Shown here one piece after another: positions 1 to 8,425 of a stretch of 50,141 bases of DNA. Where the stretch lies: positions 1 through 50,141 of the IMG/VR virus record IMGVR_UViG_3300025164_000864. The stretch is one strand, 5' to 3'. The stretch is from a virus. The notes beneath the pieces are model-generated. The model was not told the origin of the DNA. It saw only the letters and a program-made list of their open reading frames with translations, and searched no databases. The position numbers and the translations under genes are program-made. How positions within the stretch are numbered: position 1 is the stretch's first letter; every line of letters starts with the position of its first letter.

Positions 1-69
1 AGCAGCCGAGCGACGCGGCTGGGACGTCGTTTTCCATCCCAGGGCACCGACAAGGTGAATGGCACATGA
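1..69 (+). CDS. C-terminal end of an upstream gene (partial)
   Basis: An open frame runs from the first base of the window to a TGA at 67-69. That stop overlaps the ATG of the next gene in an ATGA junction, the pattern that joins most genes here. Only the last 22 residues are visible, they are basic and match nothing I recognise. From gene order (just before the scaffold) the full protein may be a portal or head maturation protease, but that is inferred from position only. Confidence 0.5.
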   Translation, partial: SSRATRLGRRFPSQGTDKVNGT

Positions 70-857
70 CCGTCAAGATCAAGGATGCGTTTGGAAACGA
101 GCACGAAGTTCTAGGAACCGATGACCTCAAGACGCTGAACGACGACATCGGGAAGCGATTCGAGGGATTCCAAGTTCAGCAAACCGAGATGATCACGGGC
201 CTCGGTACGCGGCTCAAGAAGGAGCTCACTGCAGGAATTGGGTCTGCCGTGGGCGAGTCCTTGAAGCCGACCTTCGATGCGTTCGAAGCGAAGTTGAGGT
301 CCGAACTTCAGCCGACCCAGCGAGCCGAAGAGGACGAAACGAAGGGCAAGGAGCTCAAGGGTAAGCAGGGCGAGAAGCCCGACGATCCACAAGTCATCGA
401 GCTCAAGAAGCAGATCGCTTTGCTGACCAAGCAGAGCACCGAGCTCGACACGAAGTTCAAGTCGGCCGAGCAACAGCGCGACGCAGAGAAGAAAGCCCGG
501 ACCGAGCTCAACCTACGGCAAGCCCTCCGCAAGGAACTCGGCAAGAACGGCATCACCGCGGAAGAGGCCGCCGAAGCAGCGGAGCTGTTCCTCTACGACG
601 GCAAGAAGCGCATCGGTTACTCCGAAGACGGAGAAACGCTCGTTTACAAGGACCCCGAGAAGGGAGAACTCCCGTTAACTCAGGGCCTCTCATCCTGGAT
701 CAAGACGCCAGAAGCAAAACTGTACCTGCCCCCTGTCGGGGCTTCGGGATCCGGCGAGAAGCCGGGACAACGCGCTGGACTCCCGCCAGCTACAGGTGAA
801 AAGCGCACCCCGCAAGAGGTTGTGGGTAACGCGTTTGCGAATCTGCTGGGCCAGTAG
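66..857 (+). CDS. Probable capsid scaffolding protein
   Basis: 263-residue acidic, charged protein sitting immediately before the major capsid gene, the usual place of a phage scaffold. Residues about 85-155 are rich in Lys, Glu and Gln with heptad-like spacing and look like a long coiled coil; the C-terminal third is looser and Gly/Pro-rich. It has no membrane segment or catalytic motif. Scaffolds of HK97-fold phages guide capsid assembly and are then removed or cleaved. The assignment rests on position, size and composition, not on a recognised domain. A minor head protein is the alternative. Confidence 0.6.
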   Translation: MTVKIKDAFGNEHEVLGTDDLKTLNDDIGKRFEGFQVQQTEMITGLGTRLKKELTAGIGSAVGESLKPTFDAFEAKLRSELQPTQRAEEDETKGKELKGKQGEKPDDPQVIELKKQIALLTKQSTELDTKFKSAEQQRDAEKKARTELNLRQALRKELGKNGITAEEAAEAAELFLYDGKKRIGYSEDGETLVYKDPEKGELPLTQGLSSWIKTPEAKLYLPPVGASGSGEKPGQRAGLPPATGEKRTPQEVVGNAFANLLGQ

Positions 858-898
858 GCCCAGCCAAGAGGGCGGGGATCCGCCCAGAAGAGGTCATC

Positions 899-1939
899 AT
901 GGCTGTCGAAACCCTGACCGTTGCTGCGGCAATTCTCGTCGATCAGTTCGGGCCCGATATCGCCCGCACGTGGAACAAGGAGTGTAAACTCCTGTCGTTG
1001 GTGCCGGCCCCCACCGGAGTTCCCCGTGGTCCTCGAGCCGCGTGGGCTGCCCAGCTCGGTGGTGCAACCGCCGCAACCGTTGCCGAAGGCGCGACCGTGG
1101 CTGCCAGCGACGCGACGCAGATGGTCGAAGACAACGCCTATCTGAGCTGGGGCATCTATCGGCACACCTTCGGTTTCACGACGACCGAGCTCGATGTCTT
1201 GGCGTCGACCGGGCAACGTAACCCCCTGATCATCGGGAACAAGCTCGCCAACCGTATCATGGAAGGTGCGGCCACGATCGCTCGGGCCATCAATACCGAC
1301 ATGTGGACCGGCGATGGAACCGACGGATCAGGGAACGCGAACTGCGTGGGTCTCCTGGGCGGAGCCATTGCGTCGTCTGGCGCCTATGCGGCAATCACCG
1401 ATTCGACCTACTGGGTCAGCACCGTGTTGGCCAATGGCGGAACGGACCGCCCCCTGACGCTGGACCTCATCGCCCAGCTGAACCAGGGAATCAGAACGCA
1501 CGCCGGCCAGGCCAACACGCCGAAGCGTTTCCTTTGCTCGCCCGGAGTGAAGACCAAGTACGAAGGGCTCTTCAACCAGAAGACCGTCGTTGCCGGCATG
1601 GGCGGAGCTGCGAACCTCGGAGCCGAGGACCTGTTCTGGAGAGGTCGTCCAATCGACGACGACATCGACTGCAGCGCGGGATACATGGTCGCCTTCAACC
1701 CCGACCAATGCGAGATGCAGTTTCTGCCCCCGGCGCCCTTCGGAGACCAGACGATGCAACAGATCGTCCAGGCTAGGGGTACCGCCGACGGAAACGTGTT
1801 CGACGCGTCGAGCATTCCGATCAGGATCTACCCGCTGGGACGTCTGGGCAGCTACGTGCAGTTCGTCATGGAAGCGACCGTGGCGCTCTGTCTGAAGCGC
1901 CGTGGTGCCTTCGGGTACATCGCGGACATCGCCGAGTAG
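899..1939 (+). CDS. Major capsid protein
   Basis: 346 residues, a normal size for an HK97-fold capsid subunit. It follows the scaffold gene, starts at an ATG preceded by AGAGG, and is followed by a strong hairpin and small head proteins. Features in keeping with the fold are an N-terminal helix-like stretch, a central region with bulk capsid-like wording (residues about 100-130, entering a Gly/Asn-rich loop), and a C-terminal segment ending in hydrophobic beta-like strands (GRLGSYVQFVMEATVALCLK). No database match could be made here; confidence comes from synteny and overall look. It would form the icosahedral shell from several hundred copies. Confidence 0.75.
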   Translation: MAVETLTVAAAILVDQFGPDIARTWNKECKLLSLVPAPTGVPRGPRAAWAAQLGGATAATVAEGATVAASDATQMVEDNAYLSWGIYRHTFGFTTTELDVLASTGQRNPLIIGNKLANRIMEGAATIARAINTDMWTGDGTDGSGNANCVGLLGGAIASSGAYAAITDSTYWVSTVLANGGTDRPLTLDLIAQLNQGIRTHAGQANTPKRFLCSPGVKTKYEGLFNQKTVVAGMGGAANLGAEDLFWRGRPIDDDIDCSAGYMVAFNPDQCEMQFLPPAPFGDQTMQQIVQARGTADGNVFDASSIPIRIYPLGRLGSYVQFVMEATVALCLKRRGAFGYIADIAE

Positions 1940-1951
1940 CCAAGCCGCTCT

Positions 1952-1996
1952 GGAGGGCGCCGCGCTGGGGTGACTCCCTGCGGCGCGGCGCCGTCC
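1952..1996 (+). promoter_or_regulatory. Strong GC hairpin after the capsid gene
   Basis: Left arm GGCGCCGCGC (1956-1965) pairs perfectly with GCGCGGCGCC (1983-1992), and flanking GGA/TCC adds three more pairs after one mismatch. The loop has its own GGG/CCC pairs. There is no run of T after it, so it is not a classic intrinsic terminator; it could stabilise the capsid mRNA or cause partial termination. It lies in the 98-base gap between the capsid gene and the next gene. Confidence 0.55.
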
Positions 1997-2037
1997 AGGC
2001 CAACCCCTTTCCATTCCTCTGGACCTGGAGCAACACC

Positions 2038-2574
2038 ATGAGTCTGAAAGTCAGAAAAGGCATCGAGCCGGCCTCGCTGCTCAAGACGATCGCGCTGGCA
2101 TTCAATGCGCTGCGCGAAGCAGTGGTTTCGACGAACATCCACTACGACATTTCGCGCGCTTCGGTGGATGACCCGATGGAGCCCACCATGCCGGGTGCGC
2201 TGGCATGTAGCACCGTAGCGGCGACAACGGCGGCGACAGCCGTAACGCTCGTCAACGACGTCAAGGGCATCTACAACCAGCACGCACCCGACGGAGTTCC
2301 CCACGGAACGACCGCCTCGGCGTCGATCACAGTAGCCGATGCGACCGACGTCACGACCGGCATCACGCTGGCCAACGCGATCCTCACCGGATACACGGCT
2401 CACCGAACGGCATCGGGAGTCCACGCGACCAACGACACCGTCAACGCCATCACGGCAGCGACCTGCACCAACACGGCTACACTCATCACGCTGGTCAACG
2501 ACGAAGCTGTCCAGCTCAACGCCCACGTGGTGGCGGGGTTAGCCGGAGCGCATATCGAGCCCATCGATCCGTAG
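2038..2574 (+). CDS. Unknown head-region protein with internal repeat
   Basis: 178 residues, very rich in Ala and Thr. After a 60-residue N-terminal part it holds two related stretches (about residues 75-105 and 145-170) that share a TLVND...H pattern, with a similar TLANAILTGYTAHR segment between them; His residues recur at matching places. The repeats look like short helical hairpins. Directly after the capsid gene, a decoration or head-tail joining protein is possible, but I do not recognise the family. The start ATG has CTGGAG eight bases upstream. Confidence 0.6.
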   Translation: MSLKVRKGIEPASLLKTIALAFNALREAVVSTNIHYDISRASVDDPMEPTMPGALACSTVAATTAATAVTLVNDVKGIYNQHAPDGVPHGTTASASITVADATDVTTGITLANAILTGYTAHRTASGVHATNDTVNAITAATCTNTATLITLVNDEAVQLNAHVVAGLAGAHIEPIDP

Positions 2575-2632
2575 TCGAAGCAAACAACGCTTCGGGTACA
2601 CCTTCACAACGAACAGGGAGTCAAAGAGTCTC

Positions 2633-3136
2633 ATGCCACAAGAAACCATGTCGACAGTCGTCAATGAGGACGAATACACCATCTGGGAAAATCCAACCAA
2701 ACAGATCGTGACGTTGCGACTGTGGATAGACGCGGCGGGTCACAAGTTTTCGCAAAAGCAGTGGGCTGAAGGGACACGGCCCCGTAAGTACAAGGATGTC
2801 GTGGTACCACCAGGTGGGTCTATCCGTTTGGAGAAGATCTACGACCAAGCGGTCCAGTTCACGGACAAGAACGGCGTCATCCAGTCTGGACTCGCCCCGC
2901 AGCTCAAGAAGCGCGGCCGCGAGCCGGCGCCGATGCACCCCGCGCTCGACCCCGCTACGGCACGCAAGCGTGAGCTCAAGGAAAAGGTCACGGCGGCCGC
3001 CGAGACCGCGGCCATCGTGCAAAACATGATGCAACAGCGGCCCCAGGTCGTGGTCGGCGAAGACGAAGAGCTCGCCGAGCTTCAGGCGGAGATCGCCAAG
3101 ATCGACCAGGCCCCGAAGGGACCCAAAGGCAGATAG
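2633..3136 (+). CDS. Unknown head/neck protein
   Basis: 167 residues. The N-terminal half (to about residue 85) looks like a compact beta-rich domain with alternating charged and hydrophobic residues; the C-terminal half is helical, with an Ala/Glu-rich stretch and a Lys/Pro/Gly tail. There is no signal peptide or catalytic motif. It is separated from the next gene by 4 bases and belongs to the capsid-neck block. A second in-frame ATG lies five codons downstream (2648), so the start could be there. Function unknown. Confidence 0.6.
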   Translation: MPQETMSTVVNEDEYTIWENPTKQIVTLRLWIDAAGHKFSQKQWAEGTRPRKYKDVVVPPGGSIRLEKIYDQAVQFTDKNGVIQSGLAPQLKKRGREPAPMHPALDPATARKRELKEKVTAAAETAAIVQNMMQQRPQVVVGEDEELAELQAEIAKIDQAPKGPKGR

Positions 3137-3140
3137 ACCA

Positions 3141-3515
3141 ATGGCCTTTACCGAGTCCCACCGCGCCGCAATCCGAGCCTGGGGAGGATGGGCGGCTGCT
3201 CATCGAGATCTCCAGCTGGAGCGCCAGATCACGGCGTGCCAGTCGATTGCGGACGGTGGGATCAACCCGGACTCGTCAGCCGAGCTGCTGATCATCGGGT
3301 ACCTTACAGAGCTGGCAGCGCTGGACCTTCAGATTCAGGAGGTCCTGACAGCACCCGAGGCCTTCAAGGTCAACGAGCTCACGATAGATCCGGCGCGCGG
3401 GTTAGCGATTCTGTGCAAGCGGGGGAGGCAGTTGATTGGGCGACTCTTCAACGCTATGAACTACTCACCCCGCTGTGACGTCTTTGGGTCGCCGGTGCTC
3501 TATAGGGAGCGGTAA
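3141..3515 (+). CDS. Unknown neck-region protein, possible head-tail connector
   Basis: 124 residues, mostly helical by composition, ending in a basic tail. Its size and place between the capsid gene and the tail genes fit a head-tail adaptor, a small helical protein that docks on the portal ring. No diagnostic motif is visible. It stops 3 bases before the next ATG, so the two are probably translated together. Confidence 0.5.
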   Translation: MAFTESHRAAIRAWGGWAAAHRDLQLERQITACQSIADGGINPDSSAELLIIGYLTELAALDLQIQEVLTAPEAFKVNELTIDPARGLAILCKRGRQLIGRLFNAMNYSPRCDVFGSPVLYRER

Positions 3516-3518
3516 GGG

Positions 3519-3953
3519 ATGAACCTCGACCGCTTCCGATTCGTGGCCGACCGAATTCGGAACGTCGCCACCCCGATCCGTACCATCACCGTCACGGTAC
3601 GCGAACGAACCTGGCCGAGCAAGATTGGACAGCCCAATACCACGCCCCGGGACGTCGATACCGTGCTCCCGATTCGATACCCAGTTCGCCAGCTCTCGGC
3701 GCGTGAGGTCAGCAGCTCCGGGGGTCTCTACGAGATGGGCGACGTAAAGCTCGGGCCCATCACGCCACCCTTTACCCAAGGAAGTGGTGGAGGATTTTCG
3801 CGCGCTCAGCTGATGCCGACAGGATCGACGCACACCGAGATCCTGTACATGCTGAGCGGGGACTACGAGGGGGAATTCAAGGTACAGAATCTCGACACGA
3901 CCGACCCGTTGGCGTGGTTCGTCGTGCTGACGCGATCAAGGCGCACTCCGTAG
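3519..3953 (+). CDS. Unknown neck/tail-joining protein
   Basis: 144 residues, beta-rich, with an SAREVSSSGGLYEMGD stretch followed by a predicted strand-turn-strand region. Similar wording occurs in small phage neck proteins that I know only as hypothetical. The coding sequence starts 3 bases after the previous stop with GGTAAGGG upstream. It is the last gene of the head block before the glycosyltransferase insert. Role inferred from position only. Confidence 0.55.
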   Translation: MNLDRFRFVADRIRNVATPIRTITVTVRERTWPSKIGQPNTTPRDVDTVLPIRYPVRQLSAREVSSSGGLYEMGDVKLGPITPPFTQGSGGGFSRAQLMPTGSTHTEILYMLSGDYEGEFKVQNLDTTDPLAWFVVLTRSRRTP

Positions 3954-4025
3954 ACGCGGGGTAGCGCAAGGAACCAGTCCTCTCCCCGTTGGCCCGGGGT
4001 GTCGGCTGAAGAACAGGAGCAGAGT

Positions 4026-4658
4026 ATGGGTGTGAGCGAGACGGCGGGTATCTTCGTCGGCGTGCAGAGTGAGAAAGGGCAGATCCACGACGTTTGCGTT
4101 GCCGGAATGCTCGAAGCAAGGGTGCGCTGGCAAGGGCGCGTGCGCGTGGATAGCCTCAAAGCAATGGGGATCTGCAACTCACGCGACGAGATGATTCTTC
4201 GGTTTCTCGACTCTGGGTTGTCGCACTTCCTGAGCGTCGACGCCGACATCGGGTGGACTCCAGAGCAAGCCGAGACACTGATCGACATGAACGTCGACCT
4301 GGCGATCGGCGTCTACTGCTACAAGAACGCGGCGGCAGAGCCGGTAATCATGCCGTGTCCGAAGCCGAAACCGTCGGCACCCTGGACGTTCGAGAGTGCG
4401 GGGTATGGGTTCCAGGTTGTCAAGCGGGGGTTGGTGGTGCGGCTCTTTGATGAGTATCGCTCACTGGCCTACAAGACTTCCGAGAAGGCCGGAATGACTA
4501 GGGCCCTGCACATGCAGTTCTTCCACAAGGGGATCCTGCAAGGTGAGGACACCGCCTTCCATTGCCGAGTGCGCGACATCGGCACGCAGATTTGGGCGCA
4601 CCCCGGAGTCGTCCTGGGCCACACCGACGGAAACACAGTTTTTTACCCCAAGTGGTGA
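4026..4658 (+). CDS. GT-A-fold glycosyltransferase-like protein
   Basis: 210 residues. I chose the ATG at 4026 because AGGAG lies 8 bases upstream; a GTG at 3999 has no such site. The pattern of a conserved Arg/Asp region (NSRDEMILRFLDSG, about 51-64) leading to hydrophobic strand and DAD (72-74) fits the nucleotide-sugar and metal-binding site of GT-A enzymes, and is common in small phage glycosyltransferases. The C-terminal part carries GEDTAFHCR, like the late acidic catalytic motif of this group. It lies in a run of modification genes between head and tail genes. Substrate unknown; capsid, tail fibre or host polysaccharide are candidates. Confidence 0.65.
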   Translation: MGVSETAGIFVGVQSEKGQIHDVCVAGMLEARVRWQGRVRVDSLKAMGICNSRDEMILRFLDSGLSHFLSVDADIGWTPEQAETLIDMNVDLAIGVYCYKNAAAEPVIMPCPKPKPSAPWTFESAGYGFQVVKRGLVVRLFDEYRSLAYKTSEKAGMTRALHMQFFHKGILQGEDTAFHCRVRDIGTQIWAHPGVVLGHTDGNTVFYPKW

Positions 4659-4661
4659 GTC

Positions 4662-5135
4662 ATGAAAGGCAACCCAAGAATCATCGCAGCTCTGAACGAG
4701 CGTCTCTCCGAGGAGCTAACGGCGATCAACCAGTACGTGGTACACGCGGCCATGTATGGCCGATGGGGATACGCGGCGTTGGCAAAACACGTCATGGGGC
4801 TCGCTCGCTCCGAGATGGGGCACGCCGATGAACTCATCGACCGGATCCTGTTCCTCGAGGGAAAGCCCATCGTGAGCAAGCTCAACGAGATCCGGATCGG
4901 TGCGGAACCCAAGGCCATGCTCGAGAACGACCGGGCGGCGGAAGCCGACGCCGTATCCAAGTACAACGAGTCCGTGTTGCTCGCCGTGGAGCTCAAGGAC
5001 GAAGGCAGCCGGGCGCTCTTCGAGGAGCATCTGAAGTCCGAAGAAGACCACCTTCTGTGGAGCGAGCAGCAGCTTGACCAGATTGCCCAGATCGGAATCG
5101 ACAACTACCTGGCGAATCAGGTCGCGGGGGGCTGA
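4662..5135 (+). CDS. bfr: Bacterioferritin
   Basis: 157 residues, the normal length for bacterioferritin, which oxidises Fe(II) at a di-iron centre and stores it as mineral in a 24-subunit shell. Matching it by eye to the E. coli protein, all ferroxidase ligands are present: Glu18, Glu51, His54, Glu94, Glu127 and His130, and so is the haem-ligand Met52. Start MKG, the ELTAINQY motif and RILFLEG are hallmark stretches. Residues 44 and 47, Glu in E. coli, are Val and Leu here. It starts 3 bases after the glycosyltransferase stop and is flanked by phage genes on both sides, so it is part of the phage genome. Intact and probably active. Confidence 0.93.
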   Translation: MKGNPRIIAALNERLSEELTAINQYVVHAAMYGRWGYAALAKHVMGLARSEMGHADELIDRILFLEGKPIVSKLNEIRIGAEPKAMLENDRAAEADAVSKYNESVLLAVELKDEGSRALFEEHLKSEEDHLLWSEQQLDQIAQIGIDNYLANQVAGG

Positions 5136-5245
5136 TGTCCATCAGCGTCCTGGTATTCGATGATCTGCAACGATTCACAGGCAAGCAGTACCGCGCACTA
5201 ATTGAACGCGGACGAGCGCGTCGATGCGCCTCGCGGGGGGAGTAA
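5135..5245 (+). CDS. Possible 36-residue peptide
   Basis: A small frame whose ATG (5135) overlaps the bacterioferritin TGA and whose TAA ends 2 bases before the methyltransferase ATG, so it fills the gap exactly and follows the coupling habit of this genome. The product is basic and Arg-rich near the end with no signal or membrane segment. It may also be only a leader that couples translation of the next gene. Confidence 0.4.
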   Translation: MSISVLVFDDLQRFTGKQYRALIERGRARRCASRGE

Positions 5246-5247
5246 TC

Positions 5248-5769
5248 ATGGAACTTCTCCTTGGCTGCGGCGCGCTGCACGAAAAGCGCGTCGGCAATAC
5301 GCCGTGGACGAAGCTGGTCACGCTCGACATCAACCCCGACCACAAGCCCGACGTTTTGCATGACCTCGAGCGCCTACCCCTCCCTTTCGAGGCGGACGCC
5401 TTCGACGAGATTCACGCCTACGAAGTGCTCGAGCACACGGGTATGCAGGGGGACTACCGGTTCTTCTTCGAGCAGTTCACGGAGTTCTGGCGCATCCTGA
5501 AGCCGGGCGGTCTGTTTGCGGCCTCGGTCCCGCTGGCGAGCCATGAGCACGCCTGGGGCGACCCTGGGCACCGCCGGATGCTCACCGAGCAGACGCTGGT
5601 CTTTCTCGATCAGGAGCAATACTGGATTCAGGTCGGCCACACCTGGATGTCCGACTACCGGTGGCTCTTCAAGGCCGACTTCGGGAAGATGTGGACGCAG
5701 CGGCAGGGCGGAAACCTATTCTTCTCGATGCACGCCATCAAGCCGAGTCGGTACGGAACGTTTGGATGA
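5248..5769 (+). CDS. SAM-dependent methyltransferase
   Basis: 173 residues with a class I methyltransferase fold, moving a methyl group from S-adenosylmethionine to an unknown acceptor. Visible are motif I (ELLLGCG, residues 2-8), an acidic residue at the end of the second strand (LVTLDI, Asp27), and the FDEIHAYEVLEH region typical of methyltransferase_11-like enzymes, followed by LKPGG. I took the ATG at 5248 over one at 5224 because a GGGGGGAG site precedes it and motif I then starts at the N-terminus as usual. It overlaps the following glycosyltransferase start (ATGA), suggesting a shared pathway such as methylated sugar synthesis. Confidence 0.8.
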   Translation: MELLLGCGALHEKRVGNTPWTKLVTLDINPDHKPDVLHDLERLPLPFEADAFDEIHAYEVLEHTGMQGDYRFFFEQFTEFWRILKPGGLFAASVPLASHEHAWGDPGHRRMLTEQTLVFLDQEQYWIQVGHTWMSDYRWLFKADFGKMWTQRQGGNLFFSMHAIKPSRYGTFG

Positions 5770-6857
5770 GCGTCTGCCTCAACATGATCGTGAAGAACGA
5801 GGCGCACGTCATCCGGCGTTGCCTCGGCTCCGTCGCGCCGTTCATCGATAGCTGGGTCATCGTTGACGACCTGGAGTCCACGGACGGAACCGACGCGGTC
5901 ATCCGCGAGTTCATGGCCGGCGCCCAGAAGCCCGGAGAGCTCCACCGGCGCCCCTGGCAGGACTTCGGCACCAACCGAACCGAGGCTCTGGAACTGGCGC
6001 GCGGAAAAGCCGACTACATCCTGGTGCTCGACGCCGACGAAGTCTTTGTCGCTCCAGAGCGCTTCAGCTGGCCAAAGCTCGAACACGACGGCTACCAGCT
6101 GCAGCTACGGTCTGGCGCTTCAGAAGTACGGTTCTGGCTGACGAAGCTGGTCCGGAGCTCGACCCCGTGGGAGTACCGTGGCGCCTACCACGAGGCCATT
6201 TACTGCGACGCCCCGCACACTGAATCTCGTCTGCCGGGGCCACTCGTGCACGGCCTCTTCGACTCGGCGCAGAACCAGCTGAGCCCGGAGGAGAAGTACA
6301 CGCGGCACGCCCTGGGCATCACCAAGGCGCTCGAGAAGGAACCGAACAACTCGCGTTACGTCTTCTACCTCGGCCAGAGCTGGCGGGACGCCAAGCAGTA
6401 CGAGAATTCGCTAGAAGCCTACCGGCGCCGAGCCCAAATGGGCGGTTGGGATGAAGAGGTCTGGTACTCTGAGTTTCAGGTAGCGCGGAACCTCGAACAC
6501 CTGGGGCGCAGAGCCGAGGCCATCGAGGCCTATCTCCGGGCCTACCAGGTCCGCCCGACGCGCGCCGAGCCGCTCTGCGAGCTCGCACGGATGCACCGGG
6601 AAACCGGAGCCCTCTGGCCCGCTTACCTGTTTGCCTCCGCCGCTACGCGCATCGATAAGCCGGACGACACGCTATTTCTGGACGAAGGCGTCTACCGGTG
6701 GCGGAGCCTCGATGAGCTCTCTATCGCGGCTTACTGGGTCGGCAAGTACGAAGAGAGCGCAAGGGTAGCTCGGCGGTTGCTCATGGGTCTGCTCCCTGTA
6801 GAGCACCGGCCCCGCATTGAGCAGAACCTGCGGTTTGCGGTGGAGAAGCTTCACTGA
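5766..6857 (+). CDS. Family 2 glycosyltransferase with TPR repeats
   Basis: 363 residues. The N-terminal domain has the family 2 pattern CLNMIVKNEAHVI, a VDD...STDGT nucleotide-binding stretch and a DAD metal site in LVLDADEVF (residues 89-91). Residues about 180-280 show repeated helical pairs typical of tetratricopeptide repeats, which bind protein partners. Enzymes of this shape often modify proteins. The ATG at 5766 overlaps the methyltransferase stop. With the upstream glycosyltransferase it forms a small sugar-modification cassette inside the virion operon; virion protein glycosylation is the favoured but unproven role. Confidence 0.8.
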   Translation: MSVCLNMIVKNEAHVIRRCLGSVAPFIDSWVIVDDLESTDGTDAVIREFMAGAQKPGELHRRPWQDFGTNRTEALELARGKADYILVLDADEVFVAPERFSWPKLEHDGYQLQLRSGASEVRFWLTKLVRSSTPWEYRGAYHEAIYCDAPHTESRLPGPLVHGLFDSAQNQLSPEEKYTRHALGITKALEKEPNNSRYVFYLGQSWRDAKQYENSLEAYRRRAQMGGWDEEVWYSEFQVARNLEHLGRRAEAIEAYLRAYQVRPTRAEPLCELARMHRETGALWPAYLFASAATRIDKPDDTLFLDEGVYRWRSLDELSIAAYWVGKYEESARVARRLLMGLLPVEHRPRIEQNLRFAVEKLH

Positions 6858-6866
6858 GGCACGCCC

Positions 6867-7445
6867 GTGGCTGAGTTCAAGTTCAAGTCGCTCGCGGCGG
6901 CCTTAAGGAAGATCTCAAGGGACCACGAGTCGCGTGAGCGCAGGCTTGACGACGCCAGGCGACGGGCCGCCGATCGGGGAGCCCAGTACGTCCGGCGGCA
7001 CATGCCGGTGGCGTTCGGGGAACTCCGGGACTCCGTCCACACGGGCCCCTTCCACACCATCATCGCCGACGCTCCCCATGCTGCTTCGGTGGAGCGCGGG
7101 TCTAGGCCCCACTGGCCCCCACTGGCTCCCCTTATCGACTGGGTGAATCTCCGAGGGATGCAGGGGATAGACACCCGTGGGCGAGTGAACCCTCACCGTA
7201 GGCTTACCGGAAGCACGACTCGGCATCATGCAGCACGCATCGCTGGAGAGCTGCACGCCATGGCCGCCGCGGCCGGAGGCCAGCAGGTCGAAGACGCTGC
7301 GCGCATCGCCCGCGGCATCCAGCGGTCCATCGCGGCCCACGGGACCAGACCTCACTGGTTCATGAGGTCGTCCATACCCCGGGTTCGCGAGATTCTTGCT
7401 GAGGAAGTACGCAGGGCATTGCCCGACCGGGGCGGGAACCGATGA
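6867..7445 (+). CDS. HK97 gp10-like tail completion protein
   Basis: 192 residues, starting at GTG. The N-terminal half is a basic helix with many Arg/Lys, and the segment containing VERGSRPHWPPLAPLIDWV (around residue 75) strongly resembles the conserved stretch of HK97 gp10-type minor tail/neck proteins, which sit between head and tail. These are normally about 100-180 residues, so the length fits. It overlaps the next gene by ATGA. No catalytic residues are expected. Confidence 0.6.
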   Translation: MAEFKFKSLAAALRKISRDHESRERRLDDARRRAADRGAQYVRRHMPVAFGELRDSVHTGPFHTIIADAPHAASVERGSRPHWPPLAPLIDWVNLRGMQGIDTRGRVNPHRRLTGSTTRHHAARIAGELHAMAAAAGGQQVEDAARIARGIQRSIAAHGTRPHWFMRSSIPRVREILAEEVRRALPDRGGNR

Positions 7446-7705
7446 TCTACGACAGGCAGACCGCTGCGGCACTCGTGGCTCTAGGCGAGGCGGAATCAGA
7501 TCCTGAACGTTGCGACGTACAGGTGTGGGACAGGGCGCATGATAACCTACTCTTGCGCATGGGCCGCGCCCGGCTCTGCGATGCTCCGAGGCACGAGGAC
7601 ACGGAGGTCGTCTACCACCTTCGCCCATTGGTACTGCGTCTATGGATGGGACAGGAATTCAACTTCTGTGAGTGCTGCGGCGCCTCGGACTTCCCGGAAG
7701 CTTGA
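7442..7705 (+). CDS. Unknown small protein
   Basis: 87 residues, coupled by ATGA to the gene before. Acidic N-terminal part, a hydrophobic middle, and a C-terminal CECCGAS with three Cys that could bind metal, though there is no second Cys pair of the usual zinc-finger type. Not recognised. From position it could be a neck or tail assembly factor. Confidence 0.5.
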   Translation: MIYDRQTAAALVALGEAESDPERCDVQVWDRAHDNLLLRMGRARLCDAPRHEDTEVVYHLRPLVLRLWMGQEFNFCECCGASDFPEA

Positions 7706-7708
7706 CCC

Positions 7709-8332
7709 ATGACCCAGCCCATCCAGAAAGCCGCCTGCGCGGCGCTTGGGCGGTTCATCGCTGGGCAGATGCCGGACACCGTCATCAGCTACGAGTGGCC
7801 GGCGGCTGATGCACCGCTTCCCCCGCGGGCCGTGACCATCCTGTGCGCCGGCTCTGCCGAGGACGAGCAGGTTAACATCGACGACGTCGATATGGTACCG
7901 GTGGACGCGACCACGGGGCTCTACACGTGGCGTTTCGCAGACCGGAATCAGCCCATCCAGATCGACATCTGGTCGCAGTCCCAGGCCGAGCGAGACCAGA
8001 TGCTGGCGGACCTGGAGGACGTACTGCACAAGGGTCCGCTCTTCACGTTGGGCGCCGGCAACCCGGTACGCGACGGAATCCTGCTCGAGTTCAACGCTCA
8101 GCTCGACGGGTTCGAAGGGCACGTCGACTTCGATTTCGACCCCCCGGACATCACGGATTCTCCGAGCCCAGTTCGGGTCAATGAGTGGCGCGCCACTATC
8201 GATGGGGAGGCCCACATGGTGGCGACGGTGACCGCGCAAAGCCCGCAGCTGTTACGGATTGCGCTGGGTATTCTGCTCGACAGCGCCTTACCGCGTGAAG
8301 AGATTGACGTGTTCGACAATCGCATTCCGTAA
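7709..8332 (+). CDS. Probable neck/tail terminator protein
   Basis: 207 residues. Central stretch LYTWRFADRNQPIQIDIWSQSQAERDQMLADL is the kind of beta strand plus helix found in phage tail terminator/neck proteins, which cap the tail tube. It precedes the sheath gene as such genes usually do in myoviruses. After its TAA the same frame stays open for 22 more codons that read like protein (8333-8398), so the true product may be longer through readthrough or a recent stop mutation. Confidence 0.55.
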   Translation: MTQPIQKAACAALGRFIAGQMPDTVISYEWPAADAPLPPRAVTILCAGSAEDEQVNIDDVDMVPVDATTGLYTWRFADRNQPIQIDIWSQSQAERDQMLADLEDVLHKGPLFTLGAGNPVRDGILLEFNAQLDGFEGHVDFDFDPPDITDSPSPVRVNEWRATIDGEAHMVATVTAQSPQLLRIALGILLDSALPREEIDVFDNRIP

Positions 8333-8425
8333 CACGACCATCTGACACTGGGCGGAGCAAACATCACCGTAGACGGTGAAGCGATCTGGGTTGCCTGAGC
8401 CACGAGCTCAGCTGACGTAGGAACC

